The position numbers were made by a program, and so were the translations under genes. Shown in pieces: positions 14,452 to 19,996 of a stretch of 19,996 nt of DNA. The stretch spans positions 1,571 to 21,566 of the forward strand of contig JAUNRO010000006.1 in the NCBI GenBank assembly GCA_030544185.1, given 5' to 3'. The DNA is from Propionibacteriaceae bacterium (lineage in GTDB: Bacteria > Actinomycetota > Actinomycetes > Propionibacteriales > Propionibacteriaceae). The stretch's first letter is position 1; each line of letters begins with the position of its first letter. A model generated the notes under the pieces. That model did no database searches, was not told where the DNA came from, and worked only from the letters and a program-made list of their open reading frames with translations.

Positions 14452-15747
14452 TCAGATCACCCAGTCGGTGGCGGAAAGGTCCTGCGGCACGGTGTTCCGG
14501 ATCATTCCGGCCGCCAGCGTGTGACCGGTCTGGGCGTCGATCAGCAGGAACGAACCCGTCTGGCGCGACTCGGCGTACGTCTCCGCGGAGACCTCGTCGG
14601 CCAGCTTCAGGTGGACGCGGCCGATGTCGTTGAGCCCGAGGCTCTCGGCCGGGACTCCGGTCAGGGTGTCCAGGTCGAGCCGGCTGTCGAGAGCCTTGAC
14701 GATCGCCCGCACCGTGCGGGTGGTGTGCTTGAGCAGGACCTTGTCCCCCGCGCGCAACGGCCGCTCGTGCAGCCAGCACACCAGCGCCTCGACCTCGCGG
14801 GTCGGCGTGGGCGCGGCCTGCGCCGCGGCGATCAGGTCCCCACGGGACAGGTCGATGTTGTCGGACAGCCGCAGGCTCACCGACTGCCCGGCGAACGCCT
14901 CGTCCAGTTCCCCGTCGGCGGTGTCGATGCCGGTGACCGTGGCCGTGCGGCCGGTGGGCAGGACCGCGATCTCGTCGCCCACCCGCACGATGCCCGAGGC
15001 GACCTGGCCGGCATAGCCGCGATATTCGACGTACGCGGGGTCGACCGCCGCGCCCTGGGGGCGCAGCACATACTGCACCGGGAACCGGAACGGCTGGTCC
15101 TCGGGATTCTCCCCGGCGGGGAGGGCTTCCAGCAGTTCGAGGAGGGAGGGCCCGGAATACCAGGCGGTGTTGGCCGAGCGCTCGGCGATGTTGTCCCCGT
15201 GCAGCGCGGACACCGGGATGACGGTGACGGCCGGGATCCCGAGCCCCGCGACGACCTCGCGTACCCGCTCTTCCAACCCGCGGAAGACGTCCTCCGCGAA
15301 GCCGACGAGATCGATCTTGTTGACCGCGATGATCACGTGCGGCACGCGCAGCAGCGAGGCGACCGCGAGATGGCGCCGGGTCTGCTCGAGCACGCCGTGG
15401 CGCGCGTCGACGAGCAGCACGATCACGTCGGCGGTCGAGGAGCCGGTGACGGTGTTCCGGGTGTATTGCACGTGCCCCGGGCAGTCCGCCAGCACGAACG
15501 ACCGATTGGGCGTCGCGAAATAGCGGTAGGCCACATCGATCGTGATGCCCTGTTCGCGCTCGGCGCGCAGGCCGTCGGTGAGCAGGGCGAGGTCGGCGGT
15601 CTCCAGCCCACGCTCACGGCTGACACGCTCGACGGCGTCGAGCTGGTCGGCGAGGATGGACTTGGTGTCGTGCAGCAGCCGCCCGACGAGCGTCGACTTG
15701 CCGTCGTCGACCGAGCCGGCGGTGGCGAGCCTCAACAGGGTGCTCAT
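14452..15747 (-). CDS. cysN: Sulfate adenylyltransferase subunit 1 (GTPase)
   Basis: A 431-aa translation-factor-type GTPase that, with CysD, makes adenosine 5'-phosphosulfate (APS) from sulfate and ATP, driven by GTP hydrolysis. Visible motifs: G1 G-S-V-D-D-G-K-S (11-18), switch region R-E-Q-G-I-T-I-D (64-71), G3 D-C-P-G-H (88-92) and G4 N-K-I-D (143-146), followed by two beta-barrel domains. Length fits CysN alone; there is no C-terminal APS kinase (CysC) as in the mycobacterial CysNC fusion, which agrees with an APS-reducing pathway. Its ATG overlaps the cysD stop by one base (TGATG); its stop abuts cysG. Confidence 0.96.
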   Translation of the reverse strand: MSTLLRLATAGSVDDGKSTLVGRLLHDTKSILADQLDAVERVSRERGLETADLALLTDGLRAEREQGITIDVAYRYFATPNRSFVLADCPGHVQYTRNTVTGSSTADVIVLLVDARHGVLEQTRRHLAVASLLRVPHVIIAVNKIDLVGFAEDVFRGLEERVREVVAGLGIPAVTVIPVSALHGDNIAERSANTAWYSGPSLLELLEALPAGENPEDQPFRFPVQYVLRPQGAAVDPAYVEYRGYAGQVASGIVRVGDEIAVLPTGRTATVTGIDTADGELDEAFAGQSVSLRLSDNIDLSRGDLIAAAQAAPTPTREVEALVCWLHERPLRAGDKVLLKHTTRTVRAIVKALDSRLDLDTLTGVPAESLGLNDIGRVHLKLADEVSAETYAESRQTGSFLLIDAQTGHTLAAGMIRNTVPQDLSATDWVI

Positions 15748-16700
15748 CAGAAGTACCCCTCCTTCTTGCGGTCTTCCATGGCGGCCTCGGTGAGGCGGTC
15801 GTCGGCGCGGGTGGCGCCGCGCTCGGTGACGCGGGTGGCGGCGACCTCGGTCAACACGTCTTCGACGCCGGCAGCATCGGATTCGACCGCACCGGTGCAG
15901 GACATGTCACCGACCGTGCGATAGCGGACCTGTCGGATATGTGTGTTCTCACCGTCGCGGGGCTGGCTGAACTCGCCGACCGCGAGCAGCATGCCGTCGC
16001 GCTCGAACACCTCGCGCTCGTGCGCGTAATAGAGACTCGGCAGCTCGATGTTCTCCCGCGCGATGTAGCGCCAGATGTCCAGCTCGGTCCAGTTCGACAG
16101 GGGGAACACCCGGACGTGCTCACCGGCGCGGTGGCGGGTGTTGTAGAGGTTCCACAGTTCGGGGCGCTGGTTGCGCGGATCCCACTGGCCGAAGTCGTCG
16201 CGCAGGGACACCACGCGCTCCTTGGCGCGAGCCTTCTCCTCATCGCGGCGCCCACCGCCATAGACGGCGTCGAAGCGGCCGCGCTCGATCGCGTCCAACA
16301 GGGGCGCGGTCTGCAGCGGGTTGCGAGTGCCGTCGGGGCGCTCGGCGAGCCGGCCGTCGTCGATCCAGTCCTGGACCCGCGCAACCTCCAGCCGCAGGCC
16401 GAAGTCGGCGACCGTCTTGTCACGGAAGTCCATGACCTCGGGGAAGTTGTGCCCGGTGTCGACGTGCAGCACGGGGAACGGCACGGGCGCCGGCCAGAAC
16501 GCCTTGCGGGCGAGATGCAGCATGACGACGGAGTCCTTGCCGCCGGAGAACAGCAGCACGGGGCGCTCCCGCTCGGCGGTCACCTCGCGGAAGATGTGGA
16601 TCGACTCGCTCTCCAGGGCGGACAGCTGATCCAGGTGCCGGGCGCTCTCGCCAGTCGGGGCAGCGGTGCCCGCAACGGGCTTCGCAATATCGAGGCTCAC
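15747..16700 (-). CDS. cysD: Sulfate adenylyltransferase subunit 2
   Basis: A 317-aa PP-loop ATPase, the catalytic adenylyl-transfer subunit partnering CysN. It has the PP-loop S-G-G-K-D-S (52-57), H-V-D-T-G-H-N-F-P-E, the G-G-G-R-R-D-E-E-K-A-R-A-K-E-R region, L-S-N-W-T-E-L-D-I-W-R-Y-I and the family's R-K-K-E-G-Y-F C-terminus. The start is the GTG at 16700, overlapping the cysH stop by 4 nt (GTGA). The longer frame upstream of it is antisense or out-of-frame with cysH and not coding. An alanine/threonine-rich N-terminal tail of about 20 residues precedes the conserved L-D-x-L-x-x-L-E-x-E-S start of the domain. Confidence 0.96.
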   Translation of the reverse strand: MSLDIAKPVAGTAAPTGESARHLDQLSALESESIHIFREVTAERERPVLLFSGGKDSVVMLHLARKAFWPAPVPFPVLHVDTGHNFPEVMDFRDKTVADFGLRLEVARVQDWIDDGRLAERPDGTRNPLQTAPLLDAIERGRFDAVYGGGRRDEEKARAKERVVSLRDDFGQWDPRNQRPELWNLYNTRHRAGEHVRVFPLSNWTELDIWRYIARENIELPSLYYAHEREVFERDGMLLAVGEFSQPRDGENTHIRQVRYRTVGDMSCTGAVESDAAGVEDVLTEVAATRVTERGATRADDRLTEAAMEDRKKEGYF

Positions 16701-17473
16701 AGGTGGATCCCACATTCTGTCTTGCCGAGGCCGGCCCAACGGCCGGCTCGGGGGTCTTCTCCGGGGGCGACCCGGCGGGTGCAGGGGGCGCAACCGATCG
16801 ACGGATAGCCGTCGGCCAGCAGTGGGTTCACGGGCACGAGGTTGTCCTGGGCATAGGTGATGACCTCGTCGAAGGTCCAGGCCGCGAGCGGGTTGAGCTT
16901 GACCATGCCGTGGCTCTCGTCCCACTCGACGAGCTGGGCGTTGGCGCGCAGGGCGTTGTCCTCGCGGCGTACGCCGGTGATCCAGGCCTGATAGCCGGCC
17001 AGCGACGCGTTCAGCGGCTCGACCTTGCGCAGCCCGCAGCACAGCCCCGGATCGCGGTCGTGGAGCTTCGCACCGTGCTCGGCGTCCTGCTGGGCGACGG
17101 TCTGCCTGGGGTGGACCTCGACCAGCGTGATCGGCAGCTTCGCCGCGAGGGCATCGCGGGTCGCATAGGTCTCGGGGAAGTGATAGCCGGTGTCGAGGAA
17201 CAACACGTCGATCCCGGGCAGGACCTGGCTGGCCAGGTGCGCGAGCACCGTGTCACCGGCCATGGAGCACGCGACCGCGATCCCGCTGCCGAAGGTCTCG
17301 CCCGCCCACGCGAGGACTTCCTCCGCACCGGCATCGGTGAAGCGCGCGGCGGCCTCGGTGGCGATGGCCTCGAGTTCCTCGGGCGTACGCTCCGGCGGGG
17401 CGGGCAGGGAATTCACCGGTGTGTCCAGGTCGATCCGCTGCGCGCCCTGGGTGAGGTTGGACAGCTCGCTCAT
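16697..17473 (-). CDS. cysH: Assimilatory APS reductase (Fe-S, CysH family)
   Basis: A 258-aa thioredoxin-dependent reductase converting APS to sulfite and AMP. It has the adenylyl pocket S-M-A-G-D (70-74), L-D-T-G-Y-H-F-P-E-T-Y (93-103) and the arginine loop T-G-V-R-R-E-D. Cys145-Cys146 and Cys228-x2-Cys231 are the four ligands of the [4Fe-4S] cluster that separates APS reductases from Fe-S-free PAPS reductases. Cys254 in K-T-E-C-G-I-H-L is the catalytic cysteine. Lack of APS kinase in the operon agrees with APS as substrate. The ATG overlaps the sirA stop (ATGA) and has GGAGGAGG about 7 nt upstream, inside the end of sirA. Confidence 0.95.
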   Translation of the reverse strand: MSELSNLTQGAQRIDLDTPVNSLPAPPERTPEELEAIATEAAARFTDAGAEEVLAWAGETFGSGIAVACSMAGDTVLAHLASQVLPGIDVLFLDTGYHFPETYATRDALAAKLPITLVEVHPRQTVAQQDAEHGAKLHDRDPGLCCGLRKVEPLNASLAGYQAWITGVRREDNALRANAQLVEWDESHGMVKLNPLAAWTFDEVITYAQDNLVPVNPLLADGYPSIGCAPCTRRVAPGEDPRAGRWAGLGKTECGIHL

Positions 17474-19170
17474 GCCAGTGCCTCCTCCTCGGCCCGGTGG
17501 GCCCACTGGGCGAAGGACTCGCCGTCGGTGCGATCCGCGGCGTACCGGCGGATGATCCGCTCGGTCCAGTTGGGCAGATCCTCGGCGGTGACCTTGAGGC
17601 CACGGACGGTGCGCCCGAGCTGGCCGCCGTCGCCGGTGTCCTCCGCGAGCCCGCCGCCGAGGTGGATCTGGAAGCCGAACTCGCCCTGGAGCAGCTGGCC
17701 CTTCAGGCCGATATCGGCGACCTGGATGCGGGCACAGGAGTTGGGGCAGCCGTTGAGGTTGATCGTCAGCTTCTGGTCGCCGAGTTCGAGGTCGGCGAGC
17801 CGGTTCTCCAGCTCGTCGATCAGCGTGCCCGCGAGGGTCTTGGTCTCGACGAACGCGAGCTTGCAGTATTCGATGCCCGTGCACGCCATCGTCCCGCGGC
17901 GGAAGATGCTCGGCCTGGACTGGAGCCCGATGGCGTTCAGAGCCTTGACGAGCTCGTCGGCCTTGGCCGGGTCGACGTCGAGGACGAGGAGCTTCTGGTG
18001 CGGGGTGAGCCGGACGCGGTGGGAGCCGGCGGCCTCGGCGAGATCGGCGACCTGGTTGAGCAGCGTGCCCGAGACGCGGCCCACGACGGGGGCGACGCCA
18101 ACCCAGACGCGGCCGTCCTTCTGCTCGTGGACGCCGACGTGATCGTAGGTGCCGGTGCCCGGCCCGGGGGCCGGGCCATCGGGCAGCTCGCGGCCGAGGT
18201 ATTCGTCCTGGAGCACCTGGCGGAACTTCTCCACGCCCCAGTCGGCGATGAGGAACTTCAGGCGGGCCCGCGTGCGCAGGCGGCGATAGCCGTAGTCGCG
18301 GAAGATCGCGGTGACCCCGGCCCAGACCTCTGCGGCTTCCTCGGGACGGACGAACACGCCAACCCGCTCGGCCAGGCGCGGGTTGGTGGACAGGCCGCCG
18401 CCGACCCACAGGTCATAACCGGCGCCGAGCTCGGCGTGACGCACACCGACGAGGGAGATGTCATTGATCTCGTGCACGACGTCGAGGCTGGGATGACCCG
18501 TGATCGCGGACTTGAACTTGCGCGGCAGGTTCGAGAACTCGGGATCGCCGATGAAGCGCTCCTTGATCTCCTCGATCACCGGCGTCGGGTCCAGGATCTC
18601 GTCGGCGGCGATACCGGCGACCGGCGAGCCCAGGATCACGCGCGGGGTGTCGCCGCAGGCCTCAACGGTGTCCATCTGTGCCTGGTCGAGGCGATTCCAG
18701 ATCTCGGGAACGTCCTCGATGCGGATCCAGTGGTATTGGATGTTCTGGCGGTCCGAGATGTCCGCGGTATCGCGGGCGAAGTCAATCGAGATGTCGGCCA
18801 GGACCCGGAGCTGGTCGGTGGTGAGCGCGCCGCCGTCGAGGCGGATGCGCATCATGAAGTATTCGTCCGACAACTCCTCCGCGCTCATCGTCCCGGTCCG
18901 GCCACCGTCGATGCCCTGCTTGCGCTGGGTGTAGAGACCCCACCAGCGCATCCGGCCATAGAGATCGTCCTCCGGGATGGAGGCGAAGCCCTGCTTGGAG
19001 TAGGTGTCGATGATCCGCTGGCGGACGTTCAGGCCATTGTCGGCCGCCTTGAACTCCTCGTTGGCATTCAGCGGGGTCTTCCCGTCGACCTTCCACTGGC
19101 CCTGGGGCTTGGCGTTCCGAGCGGGTCGGGCCTTGCGGGCAGGCGCGGGGGCAGAAGTAGGAGGATTCAT
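17470..19170 (-). CDS. sirA: Ferredoxin-dependent sulfite reductase SirA
   Basis: A 566-aa siroheme/[4Fe-4S] enzyme reducing sulfite to sulfide. Residues from about 25 on closely track M. tuberculosis SirA/NirA as I recall it (P-L-N-A-N-E-E, R-W-W-G-L-Y-T-Q-R, D-I-S-D-R-Q-N). Cluster ligands are C430-x5-C436 and C475-x3-C479 (N-G-C-P-N-S-C-A-R). Tyr80 and Cys172 sit exactly 92 residues apart, the same spacing as the Tyr69-Cys161 thioether link described in the mycobacterial enzyme, supporting sulfite rather than nitrite use. The ATG at 19170 gives a basic, Pro/Ala-rich N-terminal tail. It has no good Shine-Dalgarno, and an in-frame GTG at 19245 would add 25 residues. First gene of the sulfur operon; a candidate promoter lies at 19255-19283. 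Confidence 0.95.
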   Translation of the reverse strand: MNPPTSAPAPARKARPARNAKPQGQWKVDGKTPLNANEEFKAADNGLNVRQRIIDTYSKQGFASIPEDDLYGRMRWWGLYTQRKQGIDGGRTGTMSAEELSDEYFMMRIRLDGGALTTDQLRVLADISIDFARDTADISDRQNIQYHWIRIEDVPEIWNRLDQAQMDTVEACGDTPRVILGSPVAGIAADEILDPTPVIEEIKERFIGDPEFSNLPRKFKSAITGHPSLDVVHEINDISLVGVRHAELGAGYDLWVGGGLSTNPRLAERVGVFVRPEEAAEVWAGVTAIFRDYGYRRLRTRARLKFLIADWGVEKFRQVLQDEYLGRELPDGPAPGPGTGTYDHVGVHEQKDGRVWVGVAPVVGRVSGTLLNQVADLAEAAGSHRVRLTPHQKLLVLDVDPAKADELVKALNAIGLQSRPSIFRRGTMACTGIEYCKLAFVETKTLAGTLIDELENRLADLELGDQKLTINLNGCPNSCARIQVADIGLKGQLLQGEFGFQIHLGGGLAEDTGDGGQLGRTVRGLKVTAEDLPNWTERIIRRYAADRTDGESFAQWAHRAEEEALA

Positions 19171-19254
19171 GGGGAGTGGCACACCTGTCGATGAGGACGG
19201 CCCCCAGCCCGGACGGAGCGGGGGTGGGCGGGTGCAGCCCGCCACGTATTGGAA

Positions 19255-19283
19255 ACCGTAATGGATCCATAGGTTGGGCCCAA
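19255..19283 (-). promoter_or_regulatory. Candidate promoter of the sirA-cysHDNG operon
   Basis: On the minus strand, TTGGGC (19278-19283) and TACGGT (19255-19260) are spaced exactly 17 bp, about 85-110 nt upstream of the sirA ATG. Each matches three of six consensus bases. The -35 lies in the palindrome TTGGGCCCAA and the spacer contains ATGGATCCAT directly next to the -10. Read by eye; no start site data. Confidence 0.4.
19261..19283. repeat. Two adjacent perfect 10-bp palindromes upstream of sirA
   Basis: ATGGATCCAT (19261-19270) and TTGGGCCCAA (19274-19283) are separated by 3 bp and overlap the candidate -35/spacer of the sulfur operon promoter. They are a plausible binding site for a repressor of sulfate assimilation. 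They do not resemble a regulator site I can name. A third perfect palindrome lies at 19343-19354. Confidence 0.4.
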
Positions 19284-19342
19284 ATCGTGGTCCGAATCAT
19301 GGACTGACGTCCGGTCACTGAGTGGATCTCGTGCTGCGAGGT

Positions 19343-19354
19343 GGGCCATGGCCC
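19343..19354. repeat. 12-bp perfect palindrome GGGCCATGGCCC
   Basis: Lies 20 bp beyond the stop of the two-TM protein gene and about 60 bp upstream of the candidate sulfur-operon -35. It could be an operator for the operon or part of a terminator for the upstream gene, although with no loop it is a poor hairpin. Confidence 0.3.
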
Positions 19355-19373
19355 CGGTGAGCGAACCCCGTCG

Positions 19374-19937
19374 TCAGAGCGCGTAGCGGCCGCCGGCGTC
19401 TTTCGACTTCTTTCCCTCGCGCGGCTCGGGCGCCGGAGTCGCGCCGATGATCCGTCGCGAGGGGGGCGCGGTGAGCAGAACCCGATCCCCGTCGGAGCGC
19501 ACCTCGACCGCGATCCGCTCCCCCGGATCACCCAGGGCGCCGGAGCGGACTTCCAGCCGGACGTCGGTCAGCGAACGGCCGTGCACCAGCTCGCCGTGCC
19601 GACCCTCCCCCAGGGTCAGCTCGCCCGGCAACCAGGGCCCCTTGCGCAAGAACCCCCGCGTCCGCCCCCAGACGACCGTCATCGCCACGGCGCCCGCGAG
19701 GGCACCTCCCGCGAGTCCGGCCGCGGCCACCAGAGCCGCCAGTCCCCACGGCTCGCCCAGATAACCCAGGATCACGATCGCTAAGGCCGCCCCCGTCGCC
19801 ACAAGCCCAACGAACCCGGCCAGGAGGGCAATCCACAGAGTGCGATTCACCGAGCGCCGGGTTGCTGCATCGTCCCAGGCCGGTGACGATTGCGAATATC
19901 CCGGCAAGGGCAAAGGCGTGGTCGGCTGGTCACTCAC
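19374..19937 (-). CDS. Two-TM membrane protein of unknown function
   Basis: About 187 aa. A polar, proline/serine-rich N-terminus of about 35 residues is followed by two hydrophobic segments (near 37-62 and 68-92: T-L-W-I-A-L-L-A-G-F-V-G-L and A-A-L-V-A-A-A-G-L-A-G-G). A soluble C-terminal half of about 95 residues has strand-like stretches (L-T-D-V-R-L-E-V-R-S-G and I-A-V-E-V-R-S-D-G-D-R-V-L-L-T) and a charged tail. I do not recognise the family. The start is uncertain: GTG at 19937 abuts GGAGGA with no spacing, and the frame stays open to GTG codons at 19970 and 19982. It lies upstream of and on the same strand as the sulfur operon, but a 203-bp gap with a promoter separates them. Confidence 0.6.
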   Translation of the reverse strand: MSDQPTTPLPLPGYSQSSPAWDDAATRRSVNRTLWIALLAGFVGLVATGAALAIVILGYLGEPWGLAALVAAAGLAGGALAGAVAMTVVWGRTRGFLRKGPWLPGELTLGEGRHGELVHGRSLTDVRLEVRSGALGDPGERIAVEVRSDGDRVLLTAPPSRRIIGATPAPEPREGKKSKDAGGRYAL

Positions 19938-19996
19938 TCCTCCAGCATGCCCGATCAGGTCCGGCTCCACCCTGCGGCACACGCCCGAGCCCGCTG

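Noticed and set aside
13507..15924. An 805-codon open frame on the plus strand
   Set aside because: It is antisense to cysG, cysN and part of cysD, rich in Gly/Arg/Asp/His/Val without domain motifs; a GC-rich mirror of real codons.
17497..19194. A 565-codon plus-strand frame
   Set aside because: Antisense shadow of sirA; no recognisable domain, whereas the minus strand has all SirA motifs.
19171..19260. A riboswitch in the sirA leader
   Set aside because: The leader is about 78 nt, GC-rich, and I see no SAM-type or other riboswitch core; only simple palindromes upstream.
1..19996. Mobile elements, CRISPR arrays, tRNA or rRNA genes
   Set aside because: No repeated spacer pattern, transposase or integrase motifs, terminal inverted repeats, cloverleaf or rRNA-like stretch found by reading both strands.

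Overview
This is a GC-rich actinobacterial chromosome segment, packed with ordinary metabolic genes. The actinobacterial call rests on high GC, GTG starts, GTGA/ATGA gene overlaps, a mycothiol-type maleylpyruvate isomerase domain protein, a mycobacterial-type sulfite reductase (SirA) with an Fe-S APS reductase, and a DprE2-like reductase. I cannot fix the genus; a Propionibacteriales-like organism is only a guess. I see no phage, insertion sequence, CRISPR array, tRNA or rRNA, and no gene-free stretch over 300 bases.

Layout. The left edge holds the 3' end of a VanZ-like membrane protein, convergent with and overlapping glpX (class II fructose-1,6-bisphosphatase). Across a 172-bp divergent spacer lies an octopine/nopaline dehydrogenase family enzyme. 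Next is a two-gene minus-strand unit, an AEC-family transporter followed by a GalT-like nucleotidyltransferase. Divergent from it is a coupled pair: an aldonolactone-oxidase-type flavoprotein and a DprE2-like short-chain reductase. It is followed by a metallo-beta-lactamase/beta-CASP protein and an Hsp70-like ATPase. A DinB/MDMPI-fold protein (minus) and a BenE-type benzoate transporter (plus) diverge from a shared 163-bp spacer.

The right third (12062-19170, minus) is a compact assimilatory sulfate-reduction operon: sirA, cysH, cysD, cysN, cysG, then a sirohydrochlorin chelatase. Its junctions overlap by 1 or 4 nt or abut. CysDN makes APS, CysH reduces APS to sulfite, SirA reduces sulfite to sulfide, and CysG plus the chelatase make the siroheme SirA needs. 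Its likely promoter region (19171-19373) carries three perfect 10-12 bp palindromes. A two-TM protein of unknown function lies upstream at the right edge.

Most notable: the chelatase frame has no stop of its own and runs straight into a complete thiol peroxidase (Tpx), so the sequence as given encodes a 398-aa chelatase-peroxidase fusion. A relic-like out-of-frame TAA lies 10 nt before the Tpx ATG, so a recent indel or a sequence error is the main alternative. Second, the flavoprotein paired with the DprE2-like reductase has Phe where the family usually has its flavin-linking His. The pair resembles a DprE1/DprE2 epimerase in which the oxidase comes from a different subfamily.
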